Assembly: GCF_012689525.1 (NCBI RefSeq)
Contig: NZ_CP051514.1
Location: 1,612,001-1,676,000, forward strand
Length of the DNA: 64,000 nucleotides
Direction of reading: 5' to 3'
Source: Paraburkholderia aromaticivorans
Lineage (GTDB): Bacteria; Pseudomonadota; Gammaproteobacteria; Burkholderiales; Burkholderiaceae
Positions within the stretch are counted from its first letter, which is position 1. The number at the start of each line of letters is the position of its first letter. Shown here piece after piece: positions 19,268-28,138 of this stretch. The notes beneath the pieces were generated by a model. It was not told where the DNA came from and did no database searches. It was given only the letters and a program-made list of their open reading frames with translations. The translations under genes and the position numbers were made by a program.

Positions 19268-19483
19268 AGCCAATCTGTACAAGTAGCGAAAATTCAATTG
19301 CCGGTAGGCGGGGAGCAATGCATTGCGTCGCCCGGCCAATATGTGCATATGCATACACACCTGCGAATTGAGCGGCATGTCCGTTTGCCCTTTCGAACAT
19401 GCCCTGCTGCAGGTCAAGGATTCCTGAAGTGTTGACGGGAGTTGCAGGCGAGCGGCGAATCGGTCTCGTCCGCCTCACGTTGC

Positions 19484-20272
19484 TTATTTCGACACAACCA
19501 CCTTGCTTGCCGCCGCGATAATCGCGTCCGCAACCGCCTTCGGGTGACTCAGCATGGCGACGTGACTCGAATCAACATGAATCGTCGTTGCGCCGATCGC
19601 CCTTGCCATTGCTTCCTCTGCGCGCGGATCGATCATGCGATCCTGGTTGGCGACCACAAACCAGGACGGCTTCGTGTGCCACGCAGCGACACTCACCTTG
19701 TCGTCCAGACAGCCCGCGAACCACGGTCCTTGCGTCGTAGCGAGAATACGCGCTTGCGCCGGCGGCAGATCCTGGGCAAAGTCATTGACCACCGCGTCGG
19801 TGGACAACGTCAGGAAGTTGGCGGAGTCTTTCCTCAGTTCCCCTGCCCAAGCCGGGGCGGGCTGGCCTTTCATCATGTCGTTGACCGATGCGCCGCTGTC
19901 TGGCACGAGAGCGGCGACATACACAAGCGCCTTGACTTTGGCATCGTCGCCAGCCTGCGTGATGACGAAGCCGCCCCACGAATGGCCTACGAGAACGACG
20001 GGGCCAGTTTGCTGTTCTATTGCTCGCCTCGTCGCCGCCGTATCATCCGCCAGCGAGCTGAGCGGATTCTGAACCGACAGCACGTGAAGACCACGTGCCT
20101 CTAGAAGCGGGATCACCTTATCCCAGCTTGATCCATCAGCGAACGCGCCATGCACAAGGACGACATTCGTTCCTTTCAGGTCCTGTGGCGCGGCAGCATC
20201 GGCCGCGTGCAGCGAGAACACGCTACCAAGCAGGAGCACGGATGTCAGATATCTCTTGAACAGACGATTCAT
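19484..20272 (-). CDS. Exported alpha/beta hydrolase
   Basis: A 262-residue protein with a Sec signal peptide (MNRLFKRYLTSVLLLGSVFSLHAADA). The mature domain starts TNVVLVHGAFADGSSWDKVI (oxyanion hole HGAF) and has the nucleophile elbow GHSWGG (Ser about 96), an acid residue in NQDRMIDP and His in DSSHVAMLSHP. It is of the pimeloyl-ester-hydrolase-like group often annotated as salicylate-esterase-like. Substrate unknown; expected in the periplasm. Confidence 0.9.
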   Translation of the reverse strand: MNRLFKRYLTSVLLLGSVFSLHAADAAAPQDLKGTNVVLVHGAFADGSSWDKVIPLLEARGLHVLSVQNPLSSLADDTAATRRAIEQQTGPVVLVGHSWGGFVITQAGDDAKVKALVYVAALVPDSGASVNDMMKGQPAPAWAGELRKDSANFLTLSTDAVVNDFAQDLPPAQARILATTQGPWFAGCLDDKVSVAAWHTKPSWFVVANQDRMIDPRAEEAMARAIGATTIHVDSSHVAMLSHPKAVADAIIAAASKVVVSK

Positions 20273-20538
20273 GGGGGAATCTTCTCAATGTGTGTAATGG
20301 AAAGTTGGCATCGCAGGCAGCCCGCGCGGAACGGCATCAGTCAATTGATCGGCACGTGCGCTACTGAACGCGAAGCCGCCTGGTTTTCTGCCCTTAAGGC
20401 TCGGCACGTCGACGCCTGTACTGCATTCGCACGGGTTCGGAGGGAGGAAGGCGAAGGCCCTCTCCTCCGCCTGTTTCACCGCCATCTCGAAACGCCGGCG
20501 AGAGCCGGGTCACTGGAGGGGCGCCAAGACGGGCACCG

Positions 20539-21336
20539 TCAGGTGAGGTAGCGCGGACCGGGCCTGGAATGCGCAAAGCGCTGCCTGAGTTCATTGCGGC
20601 CGGCCTCGTAGCGTGTCCAGTCATCACCGTCCTGGAGTGGGGGGATAGTCACCACTTCACCGGCGTCGAAGCCGGCCAGAGCGGCGTCGACCATGTCTTC
20701 CGCCGGCATGATCCAGCTCGGCGGACGCTGCCCCTTAGGCATTCCCGCGATATCCCAACCTTCGGTATCGGTTGCACCAGGCAGCACAGCCTGCACGCGG
20801 ATGCCTTTGTCGGCGAGTTCGTGCTGCATCGACTGGGTCAAGGCAAGGACAAATGCCTTGCTCGCGCCGTAGACGCCGTTGAGGACCTCCGGGCCGATGG
20901 CGACGACCGAGGAGATATTGATCACGGTGCCGCCGCCGCGTTTGACCATGGCGGGAACGGCCGCATAGGCCAGGCGCGTCGGCGCCGTCACGTTGAGGTC
21001 GATCATCGACTTCATCGTGTCGACGTCGCTGGCCAGTAGCGGCGTCACCGAGCCGAACCCGGCGTTGTTCACGAGGAGGGAGATCGTCGCGTCGTCCTTC
21101 AGCAGCGCCTCTATCCGGGCGAGGTCGGATTTGTCGGTGAGGTCTGCCTTCGCGACCCGCACTGCACACCCTGTGTCTGCGCGAAGACGAGTCGCCAGTG
21201 CCTGCAAGCGGTGCTCGTTGCGAGCAACGAGCACCATGTCGTATCCGCGTTTGGCCAGGCGATCGGCATACACGGCGCCGATACCGGATGATGCACCGGT
21301 AACAACGGCCGTGCCCTTGGACTGCTTCTGAGTCAT
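20539..21336 (-). CDS. SDR family oxidoreductase (DltE-like)
   Basis: A 265-residue SDR started at ATG 21336, preceded by AAGGAGAT; an upstream ATG at 21438 lacks a ribosome binding site and would run into the shared promoter. Motifs: TGASSGIG (about 13-20), NNAGFG, catalytic Ser in INISSVV and YGASK. VARN after the second strand suggests NADP(H). It diverges from a GlxA-type regulator at 21525, with paired direct repeats in between, so it is probably the regulator's target. Confidence 0.9.
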   Translation of the reverse strand: MTQKQSKGTAVVTGASSGIGAVYADRLAKRGYDMVLVARNEHRLQALATRLRADTGCAVRVAKADLTDKSDLARIEALLKDDATISLLVNNAGFGSVTPLLASDVDTMKSMIDLNVTAPTRLAYAAVPAMVKRGGGTVINISSVVAIGPEVLNGVYGASKAFVLALTQSMQHELADKGIRVQAVLPGATDTEGWDIAGMPKGQRPPSWIMPAEDMVDAALAGFDAGEVVTIPPLQDGDDWTRYEAGRNELRQRFAHSRPGPRYLT

Positions 21337-21418
21337 GTGAAATCTCCTTGCAAGACAAACACTCTTTCGGTACGCCCATGATGAAGCTTTGGGCGATGAC
21401 CTAAAAGACAAAATTCCA

Positions 21419-21433
21419 GCGTTTTGGGACATC
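21419..21433 (+). promoter_or_regulatory. Direct repeat 1 in the SDR/GlxA divergent promoter
   Basis: GCGTTTTGGGACATC recurs with one mismatch at 21508-21522 (GCATTTTGGGACATC), 89 bp away in the same orientation. AraC-type regulators commonly bind direct repeats, and the downstream gene is AraC/GlxA-type. Binding is inference. Confidence 0.5.
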
Positions 21434-21507
21434 GGCACCTGAGCATACGTCCAAGAATTGCATTATTTCCGCAGCGGGACTACGATTGGCTCGAATCGCC
21501 GACAACT

Positions 21508-21522
21508 GCATTTTGGGACATC
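21508..21522 (+). promoter_or_regulatory. Direct repeat 2, abutting the GlxA-type regulator start
   Basis: GCATTTTGGGACATC ends 2 bp before the ATG at 21525, so occupancy would block the regulator's own translation start region or promoter. It matches repeat 1 at 21419-21433 at 14 of 15 positions. Suggests autoregulation. Confidence 0.5.
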
Positions 21523-21524
21523 AT

Positions 21525-22466
21525 ATGAAGACCGTAGCCTTGTTGATGTTCCCGGGGTTCGAGATCCTCGACCTTGCCGTCATTGCCGCGTTCGAGTTGG
21601 CGAACAAGGAACTAGGGTATGAGTCCTACCGGCAAGTCCAGCTGTCTGAAGCCGGGGGGCCGGTTCCAAGCTACTCGGGCGCGACGGTGGATTCGCGCAA
21701 GTTCCGGAATGCGGCGTTCGATACGCTGCTCGTCCTCGGCTCTATCAAGGCCCCAACTTCCACACCGAAAATGAGGTCGTTCCTGCAGCGCGCCGAGCGG
21801 GCTTGCAGGCGAGTGGGCAGCATCTGCACCGGTGCTTTCATTCTCGCGGAAGCTGGCGTCCTCGATGGCCGCCGCGCAACTACCCACTGGTCCGCGGCTC
21901 AGGAGCTTCAACGGCAACACCCGGCCGTGAAGGTTCTGCCAGACCGGATCTTCACGAACGACGGCGGAGTGTGGACCTCGGCTGGCATGACCGCGTGCAT
22001 CGACCTGGCATTGGCCATGGTCGAGGAAGACCACGGAGAGGAAGTGGCCAAGGCCGTGGCGAAGAAGCTGGTGGTGTACCACCGGCGTACCAGTGGCCAG
22101 TCCCAGTTCTCAGCGCTGCTGGAGCTTCAGCCCAGGTCAGACCGCATACAGAAGGCGCTTTCTTTCGCCAGGGCCAACCTTCACCAAGATCTTTCGGTGG
22201 AAGTCATTGCTGACGTCGCGCACGTGAGCCCAAGACAACTGAGCCGAATCTTCAGGATTGAGACCGGACAGTCCCCTGCGCAGGCGGTGGAGAAGCTACG
22301 CGTCGATGCCGCCCGAAGCCTCGTCGACGCCGGGGAACTCTCGCTTACAGTGATCGCCCGGGAGACCGGTTTCGGCGACACCGAAAGGATGCGCAGAGCG
22401 TTCGTCAGAACGCTGGGCCAACCCCCGCAAACCATCCGCCGGGTTGCCAGGCTGCAAGCTGCCTAG
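21525..22466 (+). CDS. GlxA-family AraC-type regulator (DJ-1/PfpI domain)
   Basis: A 313-residue protein started at ATG 21525, beginning MKTVALLMFPGFEILDLAV. N-terminal DJ-1/PfpI-like domain with the nucleophile-elbow motif SICTGAFILAEAG (about 103-115) and RRATTHW; C-terminal AraC HTH with VEVIADVAHVSPRQLSRIF and TGFGDTERMRRAFVRTLG. The family senses small molecules or aldehyde stress. It is divergent from the SDR gene at 20539 and has a paralogue at 28139. Confidence 0.92.
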   Translation: MKTVALLMFPGFEILDLAVIAAFELANKELGYESYRQVQLSEAGGPVPSYSGATVDSRKFRNAAFDTLLVLGSIKAPTSTPKMRSFLQRAERACRRVGSICTGAFILAEAGVLDGRRATTHWSAAQELQRQHPAVKVLPDRIFTNDGGVWTSAGMTACIDLALAMVEEDHGEEVAKAVAKKLVVYHRRTSGQSQFSALLELQPRSDRIQKALSFARANLHQDLSVEVIADVAHVSPRQLSRIFRIETGQSPAQAVEKLRVDAARSLVDAGELSLTVIARETGFGDTERMRRAFVRTLGQPPQTIRRVARLQAA

Positions 22467-22473
22467 CGAGGCG

Positions 22474-22496
22474 AGCCCCTCGAACTGGGGTTTTTT
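22474..22496 (+). terminator. Probable Rho-independent terminator after the GlxA-type gene
   Basis: A short GC stem (GCCCC with GGGG, seven-base loop TCGAACT) is followed directly by six T residues, starting 8 bp after the regulator's stop. The stem is short, so strength is uncertain. Confidence 0.55.
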
Positions 22497-22559
22497 CTTG
22501 TTGGGGGGCACCGCAGGAGGCTTTGTGCGCGAGAGCGAAAAAGTCAGAACGCGCTTGAC

Positions 22560-23385
22560 GACACCGGCGGCGAGCGCCGTACTGTCCAGGACGATGGCGC
22601 AGCCTTCGAGCATCCACAGACAAGCATGCTCATGCAGAAACACGGCGCCCAAGAGATAAACGGGTATGGAGAACGAACCGTTATCTCATGCGCGGGCCAC
22701 TTGACGACCGCTAGGCGGATCAGGGCAATGCTTGCGGCGGTCCTGACGCGGACTCCCGGCATGCTGGTCAGGACCGGCCAAAGAGGGTGCGCATGCTCCA
22801 GTCGTTCAACTTCGCTGGTGACCTCGTCGCCTCGCTTGCGCAAAGATGCGAGTTGCTGGGCTAGACGCGGTGACGATGGTTGCTGACTAAGTACCGGGTA
22901 CGACCACAGCCTGCTCGCAGAGCGCTTCAACAATTTCGGCAGCAAAGCTTTTGCCCACGCGAGGTGCAAGTTAGTGAGGCGTTAGGCGAGTGTTTTTTCG
23001 CTGGCGGCAAGCTCGGCGGCCGAGGGATGCCGCTCAAGCAGATCGGGTACGAGCGGATGGTCGAGGGACGGCCCCAGAATCCGATCCGGTGCAGGATTAA
23101 TCTGAGTGAGCAGGCCGCGAATGGGGCTGCTGATCTGCGTTATCAGTGCAGCAACATCGTCGTCGAAACCGCACAACATCGTGAGTTCCGCGAACGGCTC
23201 GTCGGCCAGTCGAAGCGAGCGCTGCGTGTGCGGCATAGCGGCCCGCTCAGAGATGATCGCCTCACCGTGGGCGTCGGTCTTGGTTTCGCCCGCATGCAGA
23301 TCGGCGATGCGACGCATCGCCAGACCGGGCAGATAGGCGACCAGAACCGGTTCTTCGCTCGCACACGCGGAAATCCTGCGCTGTA
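22560..23385 (-). pseudogene. Decayed IS110-family transposase
   Basis: Two minus-strand frames carry IS110 transposase parts in order. About 23360-22985: VAYLPGLAMRRIADLHAGE, KTDAH (normally KTDAKD), LRLADEPFAELTMLCGFDDD and RGLLTQINPAPDRILGP, the N-terminal RuvC-like region. About 22900-22720: LAQQLASLRKRGDEV and LTSMPGVRVRTAA, the C-terminal transposase_20 region with its conserved Ser. Frameshifts separate the parts, and the extreme N-terminus is replaced by a pntA fragment. Inactive. Confidence 0.8.
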
Positions 23386-23574
23386 TGCCGCCGGTGCATC
23401 GATTAGCTCTGCGCATGCCGCGACATAGGTCTTCTCAGCGTAACTCGCGTTCGCGGCAGAGCCGCGTTGCACCAGCATTTGATGACCTTGCGCGGTGAGT
23501 TTTCTCACAATCTCGGGCGTAGCGGCGACACGCGACTTATACGCACGCGTCTCAATTGGTATTCCGATTTTCAT
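23386..23574 (-). pseudogene. pntA: NAD(P) transhydrogenase alpha subunit (pntA), N-terminal stub
   Basis: From ATG 23574 the product begins MKIGIPIETRAYKSRVAATP, followed by EIVRKLTAQGHQMLVQRGS and YVAACAELIDA. This is the unmistakable start of PntA/alanine dehydrogenase-like proteins. After about 60 residues the frame enters IS110-derived sequence and loses homology. The gene was cut by the IS110 element; no pntB is present here. Confidence 0.8.
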
Positions 23575-24365
23575 TTGTCGATGTATTCTCTGATGAAAGG
23601 AGACGAACAACGATGCACAGAGCGTTCAGTTCCGAACGATCCATCGCTGCGCGACGCGCCGATGTCAGCTCGCCGCGCAGGGCACAAGTGCATGCGATCG
23701 CTGCTACGGATGATTCGACGTCGTGCACGGCGCTTGAGCCAGCCGAGGAGCATTGCGTGCGGAACGATTCGTTCAGGATTCGGCTTTGACGTTGTAAGAG
23801 CCGCCGCATTCTTTCTCACGAAATCCTGCACACTGAGCGCGCCCTGTCCCGTTAGTTCAAGGACATCGTCGGACCTCCTGTCGTAACGTCCGGCCCGATG
23901 CAGATCGGCCATCGTCGACAGATGGTTGACAACATGCGGCGGCAAGCCGCGTTCAAGCAACTTCTCGCGCCACGGCTCCACGGGTATGTCCTGATACGTG
24001 ATGAGACGCCCCAACGCCTTTCGCGTGTTCGAGCGCGTAGAAATGCACGTTTTCCGAGCGCGGTCCGTCAAGTGATACGTCTTGCCGACATGGGGCTGCG
24101 GGTCCGCCAGCAACTCAGCAACCACGCGAGCGACGTCCTCGGCCGCGACGGGCGATGTCCCACCCAGCACATGCCCGTTCGCATGGCTCGCGCCCATCAG
24201 CACACGCGCCTGCAAGCCGACCGAACATAGGCGCGACGCCGCGTGCCATTGATTAGCTGCTTCGAGATTATTTCTGTCCTCCGGCGCCCGCGGCAACCAT
24301 TCGCGCATCAGCTCGATGCCGCCAGTTCCGACGCATCGACGAGAGGCTTGCCTTGAGGCGAACAA
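23571..24365 (-). pseudogene. NmrA-like NAD(P)-binding protein, C-terminal part
   Basis: The frame shows homology from about residue 60: GHVLGGTSPVAAEDVARVVAE, HVGKTYHLTD, LGRLITYQDIPVEPWREKLL, PPHVVNHLSTMADLHRAGRY and a tail LSVQDFVRKNAAA. This is the C-terminal half of NmrA/HSCARG-type atypical SDRs that sense or bind NADP(H). The N-terminal Rossmann GxxGxxG half is absent and the first ~60 codons show no similarity. The C-terminal extension past FVRKNAAA to 23571 is also atypical. It overlaps the pntA stub by 4 bp. Confidence 0.65.
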
Positions 24366-24525
24366 AGCGCCTCAATCGCATGAGCATGTGCCGAACATCG
24401 CGGTTCGCGCCGACGCGCGATGGGCACGGCCCAATCACTGACATCGTTACTGCGCCGCCCCCCGCGCCGGAGACCCGCCCGTTCCCGGGAAGCCCGCGTG
24501 AAGGCCCGAGGCGCGTCAGCGCCGA

Positions 24526-24927
24526 CTACCACCTTGGCGCGACATCGGCCAATTGCGCGACGCCACGACCGAACGAGAAATTCTCGTTCGGCACTGGCGC
24601 GAGCGCGATAAAGACGTCGTCGGGCGACACGCCGACGTCCTGCTCCAGCAGACGCGTGATGGCCGCCATCAACGCTGTTTTGTCGGATGCGGGTCGATGC
24701 GCGCCTAGCATAACCGTCACGATCATTGCATTTCTTGTTCGTTCCATCTCCATGAACGTGGGATCGATGAACAGTTCATCGTCACCGTGCTCGCTGATCA
24801 TGATGAAACGGTCTCCTTTGGGAATGCCCAGCGCTTCAACCAGCGACATGTTGAGTGCGTTACCCATCGCGATCTTCTGTTCGCGCGTGAAGCGCCCTTT
24901 GGGAATGTGTGCGTGAAATACCGGCAT
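24526..24927 (-). CDS. Tautomerase-family protein
   Basis: A 133-residue protein started at ATG 24927 (GGAGAA upstream) so that Pro follows the initiator Met (MPVFHAHIPKGRF), the catalytic N-terminal proline of the 4-oxalocrotonate tautomerase superfamily. Two beta-alpha-beta repeats are visible, the second beginning RTRNAMIVTVMLGAHRPASD. The length and double repeat suit the tautomerase_2/cis-CaaD-like or MIF-size group. Its substrate is unknown. It lies 43 bp downstream of an alpha/beta hydrolase gene on the same strand and is probably co-transcribed. Confidence 0.9.
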   Translation of the reverse strand: MPVFHAHIPKGRFTREQKIAMGNALNMSLVEALGIPKGDRFIMISEHGDDELFIDPTFMEMERTRNAMIVTVMLGAHRPASDKTALMAAITRLLEQDVGVSPDDVFIALAPVPNENFSFGRGVAQLADVAPRW

Positions 24928-24970
24928 GTATGTTCTCCATTTACTTAAAATTTGCAGTAAGGCCTGCCCG

Positions 24971-25894
24971 TCAAATCTGTTTGCGCCCGGCCGCATCGCC
25001 ACCGCCCAGATGCAGCGTGAACCAGTCCACGGCAGCGCCGCTCGATAGATCGAATGCCGCGTCGTACGGATCGAAGTGATTGCCCGGCATCAACACGAGC
25101 CGTTTGGGTTCGAGCGCGCGCTCGAAAGCTTCGAGTTCGAGATCGGTCATGGTGACGCGATCGTCGTTCGCAATGACCATCAGAAGCGGCGTCGGCGAAA
25201 TGCGGCCTATCCATACGCCTGGCTCGTACATGCTCGCGGCAAACGACGACCGCAGCGTGACACGGTTTTCCCACGATGCACCGGCCAGCGGCTGCGAATA
25301 GAAGGCGATCGCTTCAGGCGCCCGATAGGCGGCAGGCACGCCCGCGTCTGCGCTGACGACGGCCTGAACGCGCGGCGCGTGACCGCGATGCTGCTCACGC
25401 AGATCCTCTGTCAAGGTGGCAAGATAGGCGGGCATCACGTCGGGCGCGACGCGGCGGCGAACCTGCTCGAAGCCACTGATGGTTGGAACCTGCGAAACGA
25501 CGCATTTGACCCGACGGTCCGTTGCGGCCAGCACCAGTGCGTGTCCGCCGCTGAAACTGCTGCCCCAGATGCCGATGCGCGGGGGGTCCACTTCAGGCCT
25601 GCTCTCTAGATAGCTGATGGCTCTGCGCCAATCGGCGATCTGCGCCCACGGATCGATGTCCTGGCGCGGTGTGCCGTCGCTGGATCCAAAATTTCGATGG
25701 TCGTGAACGAGGACAAAAAAGCCGGCATCCGCAAAAGCAGTCGCGAAACGTTCAAGGCCATGTTCCTTGACAGCGGCGAATCCGTGGCACATCGATATCG
25801 CTGCGCAATGCTCCGTCGTGGCGGGCGCAAACAGCCAGCCACGCAATGTGACGCCGCCTTCTCCCGCGAACTCTACTTCAGTCCTGCTGACCAT
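24971..25894 (-). CDS. Alpha/beta hydrolase (peptidase S15/DLH-like)
   Basis: A 307-residue enzyme started at ATG 25894, preceded by AAGGAGTGCAGC. Motifs: MCHGFAAVKE (oxyanion region), nucleophile elbow GSSFSGG (Ser about 112), acid in IANDDRVT, and His in PGNHFDPYD. The layout resembles YcjY/CocE-like esterases acting on small esters. It is divergent from another hydrolase gene at 25982 with an 87-bp shared region containing a palindrome, and is followed by the tautomerase gene. Confidence 0.9.
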   Translation of the reverse strand: MVSRTEVEFAGEGGVTLRGWLFAPATTEHCAAISMCHGFAAVKEHGLERFATAFADAGFFVLVHDHRNFGSSDGTPRQDIDPWAQIADWRRAISYLESRPEVDPPRIGIWGSSFSGGHALVLAATDRRVKCVVSQVPTISGFEQVRRRVAPDVMPAYLATLTEDLREQHRGHAPRVQAVVSADAGVPAAYRAPEAIAFYSQPLAGASWENRVTLRSSFAASMYEPGVWIGRISPTPLLMVIANDDRVTMTDLELEAFERALEPKRLVLMPGNHFDPYDAAFDLSSGAAVDWFTLHLGGGDAAGRKQI

Positions 25895-25907
25895 GCTGCA
25901 CTCCTTC

Positions 25908-25936
25908 TTTACAATACGTTGATATGCGCATATTAT
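25908..25936 (+). promoter_or_regulatory. Promoter with overlapping palindromic operator
   Basis: TTTACA (25908-25913), 17 bp, TATTAT (25931-25936) form a good sigma-70 promoter for the plus-strand hydrolase gene at 25982. The spacer and -10 box hold the perfect 12-bp palindrome ATATGCGCATAT (25922-25933). A related GCATAT-ATGACTT motif precedes the SnoaL-like gene at 27427-27447. The MarR protein encoded nearby at 26865 is the obvious candidate ligand (inference). Confidence 0.6.
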
Positions 25937-25981
25937 GACTTGGACCAATGTTTGACAAGCACCTTTGTCGAGGAGACGACC

Positions 25982-26818
25982 ATGACAACTGTATGCAATA
26001 TGACGAATGATGCGGATCAGCCGCAGTACGACGCGCTCATCTTCATTCATGGGTTCCTCGACAATCACACGGTCTGGAACGACCTGATCGAGGTACTTGC
26101 GCCCTCTTCGGTACCTGTGATCGCGCGAGATCTTCGCGGCGCAGGGCATCGTCGCAATGAAGACGACGCATGCACTCTGATGCAAGCGGTCGTAGATATC
26201 GTGCAAGTCTTCGACGACATGCGGCTGTCGCGGGTGGCGCTGGTCGGACACAGCATGGGCGCGCAGATCGCGGAGCTCGTCGCCAGTGAGCGCGCCGCGC
26301 AAGTCGCTTCGTTGACGCTGATCACGCCTACACCTTTGCGCGGAAACATGTTGCCGGTTGAAGTGCGCGATCTGCTGCGAGAGAGCGGCGACCTTCCCGC
26401 CGTCCAACGCGAGATTCGCGTTTCATTCTCGACCCATCTGAACGGCGATCAACTTAATTCGTTGACGGCGCCCCACGTATTGATGAACAAGGCCACCGTT
26501 CGCCAGTATTACGACGCCTTCACGCTCGGCGATCCGCGTGGCAATGAACCGTGCGCGTTCCGTGGCCCGACCATGGTTATCGGCGCCCAAGGCGACCCTG
26601 TGATCCCGATCGAGCAGATCGCCGACGAATGCCGCGAGCGCTTCCCAGCCGCGAGTCTTCGCATCGTCGCTCACTCCGGTCACTGGCCGCATCTTGAGCA
26701 ACCTGCGCAAACGGCGCGACTCATCGCGCGGCATCTCGGGTTGGCGCCCCTCAAGCCGGCTAACACCGTGCGCGCGTCACCGCGAGATCGCGTCAGTGCC
26801 TCCGATGAAAGCCGCTGA
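25982..26818 (+). CDS. Alpha/beta hydrolase
   Basis: A 278-residue enzyme started at ATG 25982 after GAGGAGACGACC; the open frame further upstream lies in the divergent promoter. Motifs: IFIHGFLDNHTVW (oxyanion HG), ARDLRGAGHR, nucleophile elbow GHSMGAQ (Ser about 90), acid in GAQGDPVIP and His in AHSGHWPHLEQP. Typical of small esterases and lactonases. It lies 46 bp upstream of a MarR gene on the same strand and probably forms an operon with it. Confidence 0.92.
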   Translation: MTTVCNMTNDADQPQYDALIFIHGFLDNHTVWNDLIEVLAPSSVPVIARDLRGAGHRRNEDDACTLMQAVVDIVQVFDDMRLSRVALVGHSMGAQIAELVASERAAQVASLTLITPTPLRGNMLPVEVRDLLRESGDLPAVQREIRVSFSTHLNGDQLNSLTAPHVLMNKATVRQYYDAFTLGDPRGNEPCAFRGPTMVIGAQGDPVIPIEQIADECRERFPAASLRIVAHSGHWPHLEQPAQTARLIARHLGLAPLKPANTVRASPRDRVSASDESR

Positions 26819-26864
26819 TCGAGGCGTATATTCTCGAGTTCGACGAAAACTTAGCAAATACGAC

Positions 26865-27347
26865 ATGGCAATCCAAAAAGAACTGTTGGAAGAGATCGAT
26901 GGGCGTTGCAATTGTCTTGCCGCACGCAAGGCGTCGAGGTATCTGACAGCGGCCTATGACCAGGCTCTCGCCCCAGCGGATCTGCGCGCCACGCAGTTCT
27001 CGATTCTCCACAAGCTCGCCAAAGATGGACCGCTCACGATGGGCGACGTGGCCGCCGCCATGGCGATGGATCGCACGACGCTTTCTTCGAACCTGAAACC
27101 GCTCGAGCGGGACGGGCTAGTCGACATGGTCCCTGGACAGGATCGCCGCGTGAAGATGGTCACGATCACAAACGAAGGCGTTGTGCGCTATCGCACGGCG
27201 CTTCCGTTCTGGCAAGCGGTCCAGCAAGAATTTGAACGCCAGTACGGCGAGAAGCGTGCAGTCGCGTTGCGCAACTCCTTGCGTAATGTGCTGAACACCG
27301 GATTCAGACCTTGGTCTGACGGCGAAGTCGCTACATCTAAAGACTAG
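26865..27347 (+). CDS. MarR-family transcriptional regulator
   Basis: A 160-residue winged-helix regulator started at ATG 26865. It contains CNCLAARKASRYLTAAYDQA (a redox-capable Cys-x-Cys near residue 13), the recognition helix MGDVAAAMAMDRTTLSSNLKPLE and the wing DRRVKMVTITNEG. It is encoded between a hydrolase and a SnoaL-like gene whose promoters share an ATATG/GCATAT motif, so it likely represses this group. The Cys pair suggests oxidative or electrophile sensing, as in the OhrR/DUF24-like logic (inference). Confidence 0.92.
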   Translation: MAIQKELLEEIDGRCNCLAARKASRYLTAAYDQALAPADLRATQFSILHKLAKDGPLTMGDVAAAMAMDRTTLSSNLKPLERDGLVDMVPGQDRRVKMVTITNEGVVRYRTALPFWQAVQQEFERQYGEKRAVALRNSLRNVLNTGFRPWSDGEVATSKD

Positions 27348-27426
27348 ATGTCCGCCAAGCGAATAGGAGTTGGCGGCGCATGCCGCCTATTCGGCAGCGC
27401 ATCAGACATCGACGCACCGCCGCTTC

Positions 27427-27447
27427 ATGTGCACATGCATATATGAC
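27427..27447 (+). promoter_or_regulatory. Palindrome and shared motif upstream of the SnoaL-like gene
   Basis: ATGTGCACAT (27427-27436) is a perfect palindrome directly followed by GCATATATGAC, which resembles GCATATTATGAC in the promoter at 25908. It lies 34-54 bp before the ATG at 27481. The motif may be a second binding site of the neighbouring MarR protein. Confidence 0.45.
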
Positions 27448-27480
27448 TTACATCACCTTGAATGGAAAAAGGAGACACCT

Positions 27481-27909
27481 ATGAAGCACCCCCATATTGT
27501 CGAGGCATGCCGGAAAGCGTTCACCGGATTCGAGCGCAACGACAAAACCGACCTCATTGAATTACTTGACGACGATGTCGTCTTCGAGTTCTCAGACTCA
27601 TTGCCCTATGGCGGAATCTATGAGGGAAAACAGGAATTTCTTGCATTCTGGCAGCACGTTTATCAAAAGTGGGAATCCTTCACTTACGACGCCAGAGCGG
27701 TGCTTGAAGCGGACGATTACATCATCGTTCCTGTCATTACGCGGGCAAAAGCGCTCAACGGTTATTTGATGGAGAACGAACATCTGTTTTTGTTCAAGAT
27801 CCGAGATGGCCGGATCGTTCACGGACGCCTCTACGCCGATACCGCGCGAGGACGCGATATTCTGGAAGACAGGGCGCCAAAGCGCTACCCGAAATTGATC
27901 GTCGGGTAA
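27481..27909 (+). CDS. SnoaL-like/NTF2-fold protein
   Basis: A 142-residue NTF2-like protein started at ATG 27481, with AAAGGAGACACCT just upstream. Features: AFTGFERNDKTDLIELLDDD and FEFSDSLPYGGIYEGKQEFLAFW, the usual core of SnoaL-like and ketosteroid-isomerase-related proteins, with HLFLFKIRDGRIVHGRLYAD at the end. These are small enzymes or binding proteins in catabolic and biosynthetic clusters. The role is not known; context suggests the hydrolase/MarR group. Confidence 0.88.
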   Translation: MKHPHIVEACRKAFTGFERNDKTDLIELLDDDVVFEFSDSLPYGGIYEGKQEFLAFWQHVYQKWESFTYDARAVLEADDYIIVPVITRAKALNGYLMENEHLFLFKIRDGRIVHGRLYADTARGRDILEDRAPKRYPKLIVG

Positions 27910-28138
27910 GTCCGTTTCGTGGCCGCGGCGGGTTATGCGTTGATTAGTCGAAGTCCGGCGGCGGCCCGGAGATTCCGTCCGGACCGGTCGCGCGTGCCGC
28001 GCATCGAACCGGCGACGCGTCCATGGAGAGACGTATGCGAAATCTCGAAAGTATGGATGCCTCGTGGCACCATCGAGGACGGCCCGACGCTATAGCCGAT
28101 CAGGCGGCCGTTTAATCCGATGCGAGCAGCTGACGCCT

